A stretch of DNA of 64,000 nucleotides from assembly GCF_003265705.1 (NCBI RefSeq), contig NW_020313056.1, forward strand, positions 9,246,188 through 9,310,187, given 5' to 3'. Both the position numbers and the translations under genes were made by a program. Position 1 is the stretch's first letter, and every line of letters begins with the position of its first letter. The notes beneath the pieces are model-generated. The model made no database searches, was not told where the DNA came from, and saw only the letters and a program-made list of their open reading frames with translations. This document shows positions 58,101 through 64,000 of this stretch, in pieces. Source of the stretch: Callorhinus ursinus (Eukaryota > Chordata > Mammalia > Carnivora > Otariidae).

Positions 58101-61100
58101 CTTAATATTTTGCTTTTTAAGTTTTTTGTTTCTTGGAAAAAAGATAGATTGTAAGTCTATTAATAAACAAGCAAATGGAATAAAGTGCTATGATGGAAAG
58201 TACATATTATAAAACCCAGACCAGAAACTTTAACACATTACAAAACTTCATAATGTCCCCACGTTCCCATGTTGTACTGACTTTTTAAAAAGAGGCTCCT
58301 GGTACAAAGGTTTAAGTTTTCTTAATATTTTCAATGATAGCTTTCTATTTCATAAAATGTTCACAGTGTGAATACTTTGAGGCTTCACTTTCAATCTTGT
58401 AAAAAAAACAGCATCCTCTAGGGGCGCCTGGGTGGCTCAGTCGTTAAGTGTCTGCCTTCAGCTCAGGTCATGATCCCAGGGTCCTGGGATGGAGCCTGCA
58501 TCGGGCTCCCTGCTCTGTAGGAAGCCTGCTTTCCCTCTCTCACTCCCCCTGCTTGTGTTTCCTCTCTCGCTGTGTCTCTCTCTTGTCAAATAAATAAATA
58601 AAATCTTTAAAAAAAAAAAAAAAGAAATAGCCTCCTCTATAAATTGTGAATCTACCTATGCCAGGGCACAATAAGGGTAATTCTGTGTGCTAAAAATAAC
58701 CAAACATAAACTGAATTTAAATAAAAAATAATTTTTTTAAAGATTGTATTTATTTATTTGACAGAGAGAGAGACAGCAAGAGAGGGAACACAGCAGGGGG
58801 AGTGGGAGAGGGAGAAGCAGGCCTCCCGCTGAGCAGGGAGCCCGATGTGGGGCACAATCCCAGGACCCCGAGATCACGACCCGAGCCAAAGGCAGGCGCC
58901 TAATGACTGAGCCACCCAGGCACCCCTAAATAAAAAATAATTTAAAAAAATAACAACCAAACATAGAACATCCCACATAATCAAATATTACTTATATTCT
59001 TGGATTCTACCTACTAACAGTGCAAGAGTAAAAAAATTTTTAGGAACCAAAATTTAAATATTCAGTGGAACATGCAACTCTCGATCTCTGGGTCCTGAGT
59101 TTGAGCCCCATGCTGGGCACAGAGTTTACTTAAAAAATATATAAACAGGAGCGCCTGGGTGGCTCGGTTGGTTGAGCAACTGCCTTTGGCTCGGGTCATG
59201 ATTCCAGGGTCTTGGGATCGAGCCCCACATCGGGCTCCCTGCTTGGCGGGGAGCCTGCTTCTCCCTCTCCCTCTGCTGCTCCCCCTGCTTGTGCTCTCTG
59301 TCAAGGAGATAAAATCTTTTAAATAAATAAAATAAATGCTCTCGGGGCGCCTGGGTGGCTCAGTCAGTTAATCCTCTGCCTTCGGCTCAGGTCATGATCC
59401 CAAGGGTCCTGGGATCGAGTCCCACACATCAGGCGGGGAACCTGCTTCTCCCTCTGCCTGCCGCTCCACCTGCTTGTGCTGTCTCTCTGACAAATAAATA
59501 AATAAATAAATAAAATCTTTAGAAATATATAAATAAATAAAATAAATGCTCTCACATAACTATTTCATTTTCTGAAATCTAACTATATTCCAAGGTTTTC
59601 AGAGGGTACTCCTCATTTTACATTTTTAAAAACAGATATAATCAAAATCTAATATTATATTTCAAACAATTCTTCAGTTAAAACAGGGATACCTGTGAAC
59701 CATTTTTAAATACTTACATCAGTTTGTAGAAGCTTATTATCTAATGTCAAGAGGGTATGAAAATTGTTCATCCAAGTTTCCATATTATCTTCAAAAAATT
59801 CAGGGAGGTCCTAAAGAATAAACACTGACTTGAGATTTCTGATTAAAAGCAATGTTATTTTAGTAAGCTTTGCCCCCATGCTAAACATTTCCCACATGCC
59901 TACAGCCTCAAGTTCACACTCCTCAGCCTGAGCCAACATTAACTATTTAGACCAAAAATTCTTTATTCCAGCCGGGCCTGGCAGCTCAGTAAACCACTGT
60001 CTCTTTGGTTTATACACTTTCAACTACAAATGATGCCACCTATTTCCTGTCCCAATCTAAACTCACTTAATTCTTTCAAGGTCCAGCTAAGACTGTATGA
60101 AACTCGAGTGCTTACCGCTATCTTCCTTTTCCTTTCTCAACTATCGCTTTTGTTGTAAGATGACCACCAATTCAGACTTATTGTCTTACATAGCTACTGA
60201 TTTCCTGTGCCACAGTACTGCCTTCTTAATGAGGGATAAGCCACCCCAAGGATAAAGATTATGGCTCTTTCTTTGGTCTTCCAGACTATGCCTAACAAGT
60301 TATTAAGAGCCTCATCCTACCTGATTTCTAGGAAGGAGAATTCAAAAGAAGGTGATATCCTTTAAGTAAAACTTTCTCAAACTGGTGTCCAGCTGAACAC
60401 TGATGTAAGATATACCATTTTGGGCTGTTCATCTCCTATTCTGCCTATTCCTTTTGAAGAATGCTCTTTCTACCACTCTGAGTGCAATCATTTAATGAGG
60501 AGGCAGTCCAGGTACATGGCCCTGGCTATTAGCAGTGAAAAGGCCAGATTGTTCCTCTTGCATCTCAGTATAGTAATCTGCACCATTAAGACCCCTCTTG
60601 TCATTCCTGGAACACTGAATCTTAAAGTAATGATTCAAGAGCAAAAAAGAATGGAGGCCACTATCTCAGTAGCAAGACAGTGACCAGGCATTTTCTACTA
60701 GAAGTCTATGGCTATGTTTCTTCTGAAATGCCACTGGTTCTTATATCTTCCAAAACCTGGTTTTTTAGTGTTCTGTCTCCCATTCTTCCAATAAAAGCCT
60801 TTTTGTATAAGCTAGCCATAGACCTCTAACCAAAATACTCTTCCTCCAGTGTTAATACCCACTTAAATGAATAAAAGAGAAAGGTCTGAGAATATGATCT
60901 CTCCGTGTCTTCAATAACACAGTATACAGGGTGGCTGTCCAAAACAGTGATTTAGGAAGTAGGGTCCTCTAAGTTATTAGACTATAAGAAAATGACACCT
61001 TTCCCCATGAAATGTCCTAGAAATATCTCTAGGAAGGACTATAAAATAGAACATTACTCGTAGGCAAAGAATGGGAGGAGAGTCAGAAAAAAACTAATTT

Positions 61101-64000
61101 CTTTCAGACAAATCAATGCTGGCAAAGAAGTCTTTATTAATTGAAAACCTGTATATTTGACATCAAAGAATCAAAAGCAAGAAATATAACAAAACTTACC
61201 TGAAAGTTTAAACTGTAGAACAATTTTGAGATAAGGATCAGGGAAGAAAAAAGAATCCTTAGGGCAGAAGCATCATTTGCATGGGTACTGCAGAGTTCAA
61301 TAGTGGCCTTAGGAAGGAATTTAGGGACACGGTTTTAGTATACTGTAAACTTTAGTGAAACAGACTGAGACTACTTATATCCTCTCTGAAATTTGGCTTT
61401 TAAAAAGTATACAGTCACTGAAGAGATTCTGAAAAATATGTTACAATGGTATATATATTTAAATTGTCCATAACAGCACTACTGAAAGTCCAATGTTAAT
61501 ATTTGGAGACTAGATCCTTCCACTCTCCTTTGAGCATATAAATATATTACAAAACTGTCTTTATATGCTCTCATTAAATGACTCCCCTGGCATCTGAATT
61601 GTTTCCAATTATTTGTTATTCTAACTGCAATAAACAGGCTTATCTATAAAACTATGCACACCTCTAATTTTCACACTATGAGAGTCTAGAAATGTATTAC
61701 CAAAGCAGATCAGTATGCTATGAGCACAGGTTTTGCAAGCCAGATAGACCTGGATATAATCCAGACTCTGTTGCTCATAATGAGCATCACCTTGAGCAAG
61801 TAAGTTATTTTACTGAGCCCCAATCTCATGTATAATCTGGAAATAATGCCTGCCTCAGAGAGAGAATATGAGAATGAAGAAATATACATGAAATATCCAG
61901 TACCTATGCACACTATGGAAAAGACACTCAACAAATGGTACTCCCTATATTCTGGAGTAAAGAAATATGAATATTAAAGTTTTCTGAATGAAATGCCAAA
62001 CTCCAGAGAGTACCATTTATAATCCAATGGACAGGACACAAGAGTGTTCATTTCACTGCACTCTGGCTAACACTTTTAACACCAGTAAAAAGAAATAAGA
62101 ATCTTTACCAACCCAATAGGTAGAAAATATTGATTACATTTTGTCCAATTTTATTTTTTTAGATAAAAATGTACCATTAGTAAGATGTCCTAATGATGAA
62201 AAATCCTGTGCACACTACATCTTAGAAAGTCGTGAAAAGTACAAAACTTTCCTTTTTGAAAAAAGGAAATGAGCAGCTTTTCCAGAGTTAGCACAACTAG
62301 GCTTGAGGCTTGGCTCCTTTTTTATTAGCTGTGTGATACTGAACCTTCTTTCCTTACCTGAAAAAAGAGGTTAAGAATATATCTCTTTCAGGGCCCCTGA
62401 CTAACTCAGTGGGAAGAGCATGCAAAAAATTGGGGGGGGGGGACCATCTGGCTGGCTCAGTCAGTGGAGCTTATGACTCTTGATCTCAGGGTTATAAGTT
62501 CGAGCCCCATGGTGGGTATAGAGATTACTTTAAAAAAAAAAAAAAAAAAACCTAAAAAAAAAATTATCTCTTTCAATCTTATAGGAGTCTCACAGAGATA
62601 AACATGTTTAAGAAAATAGCCTATGCACTACAAGAAGATGTACAAATATATAAATTAATCTACAGTTATATATATAAATTAAACCACACAGTCAAATCAA
62701 AATGGGGAGTGAGTCCTTTAGAGACATATACTCAAATACTTGAGTAATAAAATAATACGATGCCTGGGATTTGCTTTTAAACATTCCTACAAAATGAGGG
62801 AAAGGGAAGGAAAAAAAAGTAATACTGTTAAACTTGTGTAATAGATACATGAGGGTTCATTAGATTGTCTTCTCTATTTCTGTGTAGGTTTGGAACTTTT
62901 CAAAAGCAATGTTGCTCTAAATATTACCTATCAAATAGACTTTCAAAGCATTCTCTTAAACAAAATGTACACAAATAATTAAGCAATTTAAAATATTAAG
63001 TAATTTTAAAGTATCACCAAGATGTTATTCCATTACCTTAAACAGATTAGTCAAAGGCAAAGCAAAGGCATCCAGAACAAGTTTAATTTCAGTCCATAAC
63101 TCATTTGACTTAAATTCATGGCGATATCTAAAAAAATTAAGGTAAAATAGGTAAATTTACAAGTTTCTGTGTACTAACTTTAGGTCTTCAAGGACAGATT
63201 AGACCAAAACCCATGGGTAGACAGCTTTCTGAAATTCAAATGGATATCTTGGTTTTCTTTTTAAAGGAATCAAGCACAGTTTATTAAGACCTATTTCACA
63301 GTAACAGAGCTAAATGAAATCTTATTCTAAGATTACCAAATTAAAGGAATGACAACAGTCATAAAAATACAACTGTTTATATAAGCAAAACCATTTGGAA
63401 AAAGTATTTTAAAAAACATGAATTTATGAGGGGCACCTGGCAGTCTGTCAGTGGAACATTTGCCGTTTGGATCTTGGGGTCATGAGTCGAGCCCCAGGTT
63501 GGTTGTAGAGATTACTTAAAAATAAAATCTTTTAAAAAGCACCTCACCTGGGTGGCTCAGTCAGTTAAGCATCCAACTCCTGATTGTGGCTCAGGTCATG
63601 ATCTCAGGATCGTGAGATCGAGCCCCATATCAGGCTCCCAGCTCAGCAGAGAGTTGCTTTGAGATTCTCTCTCCCTCTCCTTCTGCCCCTCCCCCAACAC
63701 TCACACTCTACATAAATGAAATCTTTAAAAAAATAAAATCTTTAAAACAAGAAGTATGAATTTATCAATACCTTTTAAATAAAGAATGTGCTGTACGAAG
63801 GACTCCATTAATAACATGGAAATCTCCACTCTGAAACCGATTCACCATTTCTGTCAACAAGTCAGGCCATTTCTGAGGGAAATCTTCTCTGCCGATAATG
63901 CTAATAGCATCACTTAACTAGGGGGAGAAAAAAGATTAATTAGATGACAGTTCCACAAACAAGGCTCCTCCTTAAACAGTTGGGCCTTACATTACCTGCT
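39760..64000 (-). CDS. CSE1L: CSE1L gene (exportin-2 / CAS), exons for residues 111-971
   Basis: CSE1L with RanGTP carries importin-alpha back to the cytoplasm through the nuclear pore. It is a superhelix of HEAT repeats of the importin-beta superfamily (known for the family). Twenty-one complete exons, read on the minus strand from 63917 down to 40197, sum to 2586 nt, which is 861 residues plus the stop. With 110 residues upstream of the window this equals the 971-residue human protein exactly. All junctions are GT-AG with matching phase and no frameshift or premature stop. Differences from the human sequence that I noticed are few: Ser for Ala in TASEIAPF, Thr for Ala in PNNTTL, Ser for Ala in QAASVTLL. 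The N-terminal importin-beta-type domain is outside the window. The gene converges on STAU1, as in human 20q13. Confidence 0.97.
40197..40286 (-). CDS. CSE1L: CSE1L last coding exon (residues 943-971 and stop)
   Basis: On the minus strand it reads VPSMVSTSLNAEALQYLQGY then LQAASVTLL and TGA. The acceptor is TATTGTAG. The C-terminal helices close the HEAT superhelix. Confidence 0.97.
   Translation of the reverse strand, partial: VPSMVSTSLNAEALQYLQGYLQAASVTLL
40560..40720 (+). mobile_element. Old L1 3'-end fragment
   Basis: AAGGTTCATTATGCTATTTC and GTTCTCCATAATAAAACATT are typical terminal phrases of old L1 elements. It lies in the last CSE1L intron. Confidence 0.5.
40887..40997 (+). mobile_element. 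Can-SINE, older short subfamily, CSE1L last intron
   Basis: Head GTGCCTTGGCTGGCTCAG, then GTGTAGAGATTACTTAAATA and an AATAAAATTT tail. Antisense to CSE1L. Confidence 0.85.
41195..41426 (-). CDS. CSE1L: CSE1L exon (residues 865-942)
   Basis: It encodes TPLLQSLIGLFELPEDDTIP, the acidic EEHFIDIEDTPGYQTAF and on to STACPGR. The acceptor is AATCCAG and the donor AGG|GTAAGT, phase 0. Confidence 0.97.
42220..42366 (-). CDS. CSE1L: CSE1L exon (residues 816-865)
   Basis: It encodes MFGMVLEKIIIPEIQKVSGN, then EKKICAVGITKLLTECPPMM and DTEYTKL with a split Trp. The donor is ATG|GTAAGT. Confidence 0.97.
43565..43646 (-). CDS. CSE1L: CSE1L exon (residues 789-816)
   Basis: This 82-nt exon encodes FLVFINLYCIKYGALALQEI then FDGIQP, with split codons at both ends (Ser, Lys). 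The donor is CAAA|GTAAGT. Confidence 0.97.
44004..44195 (-). mobile_element. Can-SINE, sense to CSE1L, 12 bp from an exon
   Basis: It ends GAGCCACTTGGGCGCCCC and starts with a T-rich tail. Its head lies just downstream (minus strand) of the donor of the exon at 44208. Confidence 0.92.
44208..44293 (-). CDS. CSE1L: CSE1L exon (residues 760-789)
   Basis: This 86-nt exon encodes ESVDQYRKQIFILLFQRLQN then SKTTKFIK. The acceptor is TTCTTTAG and the donor AGA|GTAAGT. An antisense Can-SINE ends only about 12 bp beyond its donor (44004-44195). Confidence 0.97.
44395..44492 (-). CDS. CSE1L: CSE1L exon (residues 728-760)
   Basis: It encodes PGLLGVFQKLIASKANDHQG then FYLLNSIIEHMP with a split Pro. The acceptor is TTGTTGTAG and the donor TCC|GTGAGT. 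Confidence 0.97.
44876..45084 (-). CDS. CSE1L: CSE1L exon (residues 658-727)
   Basis: This 209-nt exon encodes FIPYVFQVMSLLLETHKNDI, on through PVLWERTGNIPALVRLLQAF to ASAAADKI. The acceptor is TCAACAG and the donor ATT|GTGAGT, phase 0. Confidence 0.97.
45230..45380 (-). CDS. CSE1L: CSE1L exon (residues 608-658)
   Basis: It encodes NPSKPHFNHYMFEAICLSIR, then ITCKANPAAVVNFEEALFLV and FTEILQNDVQ. The acceptor is AATTTCAG and the donor AAG|GTAAGT, phase 1. Confidence 0.97.
46177..46380 (+). mobile_element. Can-SINE, young type, antisense to CSE1L
   Basis: GAATTTTGG target copies flank it. It carries the CTCTGCGGGAAGCCTGCTTC and CTCCCCCTGCTTGTGG body. Confidence 0.93.
46892..46989 (-). CDS. CSE1L: CSE1L exon (residues 575-607)
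   Basis: It encodes IMRSFSLLQEAIIPYIPTLI then TQLTQKLLAVSK. The acceptor is TTTTACAG and the donor AAG|GTAACA, phase 0. Confidence 0.97.
48567..48670 (-). CDS. CSE1L: CSE1L exon (residues 540-575)
   Basis: It encodes FTASEIAPFVEILLTNLFKA then LTLPGSSENEYIMK. The acceptor is ATCTATAG; an AG eight bases into the exon (TTTACAG) must not be used or the frame breaks. The donor is AAG|GTAGGC. Confidence 0.96.
49788..49924 (-). CDS. CSE1L: CSE1L exon (residues 495-540)
   Basis: It encodes VPKEHLLVSIPLLINHLQAE, then SIVVHTYAAHALERLFTMRG and PNNTT. The acceptor is GTTTTCAG and the donor TCT|GTAAGT, phase 2. Confidence 0.97.
50278..50377. other. Assembly gap of 100 N
   Basis: Exactly 100 N's lie in the CSE1L intron between exons 49788-49924 and 51883-51944. 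A round 100 is usually a placeholder for unknown length. Confidence 0.99.
50378..50560. repeat. Polypurine (GGAAGG/GAAGG)n repeat beside the gap
   Basis: The stretch is almost purely A and G with shifting GGAAGGAG and GGAAA units for about 180 bases. The other side of the gap ends in A's, so the break probably lies in the repeat. Confidence 0.95.
50605..50812 (+). mobile_element. Can-SINE, divergent
   Basis: Head GGGAGCCTGGGTGGTGCAG, middle GACTCTTGATTTTGACGCAG, tail CTCAAATAAATC. Confidence 0.88.
50896..51090 (+). mobile_element. Can-SINE
   Basis: AAATTATAAACAG and AAATTATAAATAG flank a body with GGGAGCCTGGGTGGCTCAG. Confidence 0.92.
51446..51624 (+). mobile_element. Can-SINE
   Basis: ACAAGACACA flanks both sides. 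Head GGGTGCCTGGGTGGCTCAG. Confidence 0.92.
51883..51944 (-). CDS. CSE1L: CSE1L exon (residues 474-494)
   Basis: This is the shortest complete CSE1L exon here, 62 nt, encoding NEFPVLKADGIKYIMIFRNQ after a split Val. The acceptor is TTTTTTAATAG and the donor CAA|GTAAGT, phase 0. Confidence 0.96.
52432..52567 (-). mobile_element. Can-SINE, truncated
   Basis: CCATACAAAAAG flanks both sides. The body lacks the usual CT/GA block. Confidence 0.85.
52890..53057 (+). mobile_element. Can-SINE
   Basis: AGTAACTGCA and AATAACTGCA flank it. Head GGGGCGCCTGGGTGACTCA. Confidence 0.9.
53181..53300 (+). mobile_element. Can-SINE, older short subfamily
   Basis: Head GGGGTGCCTGGCTGGCTCAA, tail region GGTTGGGTGCAGAGATAC. 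It is about 90 bp from the exon at 53388. Confidence 0.82.
53388..53472 (-). CDS. CSE1L: CSE1L exon (residues 446-474)
   Basis: It encodes HGITQANELVNLTEFFVNHI then LPDLKSAN. The acceptor is TTTTTCAG and the donor ATG|GTGAGT, phase 1. Confidence 0.97.
53578..53722 (+). mobile_element. Can-SINE
   Basis: ACAGGTTATA and ACAGGTTACA flank it. Head GGGGCCCCTCGTTGGCTCAG. Confidence 0.85.
54094..54296 (-). CDS. CSE1L: CSE1L exon (residues 378-445)
   Basis: It encodes IDTRRRAACDLVRGLCKFFE, then GPVTGIFSGYVNSMLQEYAK and on to SKAQTQK. The acceptor is GTTTTATAG and the donor AAG|GTGAAT, phase 0. Confidence 0.97.
54724..54789 (-). CDS. CSE1L: CSE1L exon, acidic segment (residues 356-378)
   Basis: This 66-nt exon encodes ADEEAFEDNSEEYIRRDLEG and Ser, an acidic inter-repeat insertion. 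The acceptor is CTTTGTAG and the donor CTG|GTATGT. Confidence 0.97.
54964..55136 (-). mobile_element. Can-SINE, sense to CSE1L
   Basis: GAGAGAGAG block, then GAGCCACCCAGGCGCCCC. It follows a TA/CA microsatellite at 54928-54962. Confidence 0.92.
55350..55543 (+). mobile_element. Can-SINE, young type
   Basis: CAAAGAGCCT and AAAAGAGCCT flank it. Head GGGGCACCTGGGTGGCTTAG. Confidence 0.93.
56309..56438 (-). CDS. CSE1L: CSE1L exon (residues 313-356)
   Basis: It encodes LVSNAIQFLASVCERPHYKN then LFEDQNTLTSICEKVIVPNM and EFR. The acceptor is TATTCCAG and the donor GAG|GTAATT, phase 1. Confidence 0.97.
56565..56732 (-). CDS. CSE1L: CSE1L exon (residues 257-312)
   Basis: This 168-nt, phase 0/0 exon starts DEEEAGLLELLKSQICDNAA and ends TGQEVKYDL. 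The acceptor is TTATGTGAG, which has a purine-interrupted tract, and the donor is TTG|GTAAGA. Confidence 0.97.
57140..57350 (+). mobile_element. Can-SINE with (TAA)n tail expansion
   Basis: Head GGGCGCCTGGGTGGCTTAG. The tail has expanded into (AAT)n up to about 57359. Confidence 0.92.
57425..57655 (-). mobile_element. Non-autonomous DNA transposon (MER type)
   Basis: The minus strand begins GGCAGACTTTTCCTGTAAAG and carries AAATATTTTTGGCTTTGTGG, then an end resembling ACCACAAGTTTGACCC. This is a common eutherian hAT-type MER layout; the exact family is not assigned. Confidence 0.6.
58420..58623 (+). mobile_element. Can-SINE, young type, inverted pair with 58733-58926
   Basis: Head GGGGCGCCTGGGTGGCTCAG. 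Flanked by AGCATCCTCT and AGCCTCCTCT. Confidence 0.93.
58733..58926 (-). mobile_element. Can-SINE, young type, sense to CSE1L
   Basis: AAATAAAAAATAAT copies flank it. It faces the copy at 58420-58623 across about 110 bp. Confidence 0.92.
59062..59148 (+). mobile_element. Can-SINE fragment, older subfamily
   Basis: Only the body GTCCTGAGTTTGAGCCCC and tail GAGTTTACTTAAAAA remain. Confidence 0.8.
59149..59336 (+). mobile_element. Can-SINE
   Basis: Head GAGCGCCTGGGTGGCTCGG and a short AATAAAATAAA tail. Confidence 0.92.
59345..59545 (+). mobile_element. Can-SINE
   Basis: AATAAATGCTCTC flanks both ends. Head GGGGCGCCTGGGTGGCTCAG. Confidence 0.92.
59718..59810 (-). CDS. CSE1L: CSE1L exon (residues 226-256)
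   Basis: It encodes DLPEFFEDNMETWMNNFHTL then LTLDNKLLQTD in 93 nt, phase 0/0. The acceptor is ATTCTTTAG and the donor GAT|GTAAGT. It lies about 170 bp from a cluster of five SINEs. Confidence 0.97.
61200..61307 (-). CDS. CSE1L: CSE1L exon (residues 190-225)
   Basis: It encodes ATIELCSTHANDASALRILF then SSLILISKLFYSLNFQ in 108 nt, phase 0/0. The acceptor is TTCCTAAG and the donor CAG|GTAAGT. Confidence 0.97.
61695..61960 (+). mobile_element. MIR SINE, nearly full length
   Basis: ATGAGCACAGGTTTTGCAAG, CACCTTGAGCAAGTAAGTTA and AAAGACACTCAACAAATGG follow the MIR order from head to tail. Confidence 0.7.
62290..62385 (+). mobile_element. MIR fragment
   Basis: AGCTGTGTGATACTGAACCT and CTTACCTGAAAAAAGAGG resemble the MIR middle section. 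It is followed directly by a SINE. Confidence 0.45.
62390..62565 (+). mobile_element. Can-SINE head fragment plus a second short SINE
   Basis: A head-like GGGCCCCTGACTAACTCAG stretch is broken at GGGGGGGGGG (near 62433). A second copy then runs GACCATCTGGCTGGCTCAG to GTATAGAGATTAC. Confidence 0.78.
62790..62940 (+). mobile_element. Old L1 3'-end fragment
   Basis: GATACATGAGGGTTCATTAG and GGAACTTTTCAAAAGC match the terminal phrases of the same L1 type as at 40560. Confidence 0.5.
63037..63127 (-). CDS. CSE1L: CSE1L exon (residues 159-189)
   Basis: It encodes YRHEFKSNELWTEIKLVLDA then FALPLTNLFK after a split Arg. The acceptor is TTTTTTTAG and the donor AAG|GTAATG, phase 0. Confidence 0.97.
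63430..63535 (+). mobile_element. Can-SINE, older short subfamily
   Basis: Head GGGGCACCTGGCAGTCTGTC, end GTAGAGATTACTTAAAAATA. Confidence 0.82.
63537..63745 (+). mobile_element. Can-SINE, close to a CSE1L exon
   Basis: CACCTCACCTGGGTGGCTCAG head and AAATCTTTAAAA tail. It ends about 26 bp from the donor side of the exon at 63772. Confidence 0.9.
63772..63917 (-). CDS. CSE1L: CSE1L exon (residues 111-159)
   Basis: It encodes LSDAISIIGREDFPQKWPDL, then LTEMVNRFQSGDFHVINGVL and RTAHSLFK. The acceptor is CCCCCTAG and the donor AAG|GTATTG. Confidence 0.97.
63996..64000 (-). CDS. CSE1L: CSE1L exon, 5-nt sliver (ends at Gln110)
   Basis: The minus strand reads AGCAG|GTAATG at the window edge. This fits the Lys-Gln codons that precede LSDA and has the right phase. 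The rest of the exon is outside the window. Confidence 0.7.

Noticed and set aside
1..64000. CRISPR arrays, phage, operons or other prokaryotic systems
   Set aside because: The regularly recurring sequences are dispersed SINEs with target duplications, not spaced direct repeats; all genes are spliced and mammalian.

Overview
This is nuclear DNA from a mammal, almost certainly a caniform carnivore. About forty tRNA-derived Can-SINE (SINEC) copies with the family's 'GCGCCTGGGTGGCTCAG' head, CT-rich middle and (AAAT)n tail are scattered through it in both orientations. The young copies with a 'CTCCCCCTGCTTGTG' body suggest an arctoid (bear, seal or mustelid group) rather than a dog, but this is only a guess. 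The window holds parts of two convergent, multi-exon protein genes whose introns can be resolved codon by codon, plus an intergenic stretch of about 9 kb.

Positions 1-30365 (+ strand) hold the 3' three quarters of STAU1, which encodes the double-stranded-RNA-binding protein Staufen-1. A first exon (228-384) encodes the second half of a dsRBD1 that the common mammalian isoforms lack. Eleven further exons (2340-29068) give the complete 55-kDa reading frame from the ATG at 2378 to the TGA at 29066-29068. They join without a break into 503 codons, 7 more than the 496-residue human 55-kDa form as I remember it; the difference is a 21-nt in-frame extension of the dsRBD2 exon. The 3' UTR runs to an AATAAA at 30345-30350. 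The upstream 5' exons lie outside the window.

Positions 30366 to about 39760 are intergenic. They contain SINEs, old repeats and unique sequence, and I can defend no gene there.

Positions of about 39760 to 64000 (- strand) hold CSE1L, which encodes exportin-2/CAS, the RanGTP-dependent exporter of importin-alpha. Twenty-one complete exons and a 5-nt sliver of another encode residues 111-971. The frame is intact and the summed length equals the human protein exactly. A 100-N assembly gap sits in one intron beside a purine-rich microsatellite.

The introns hold nested SINEs, old L1, L2, MIR, MER and Tigger fragments, a processed ATP5PD pseudogene (19115-19660), a local duplication (16.1/17.3 kb) and an inverted repeat with arms of about 120 bp (23.2/24.0 kb). 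The points most worth a second look are the splice architecture of STAU1 (a frame-toggling dsRBD1 exon, an alternative acceptor inserting SFPLKQ into dsRBD3, and the 21-nt dsRBD2 exon extension) and the intronic inverted repeat inside the pre-mRNA of a dsRNA-binding protein. Both genes also show a bias of SINEs toward the orientation antisense to transcription.
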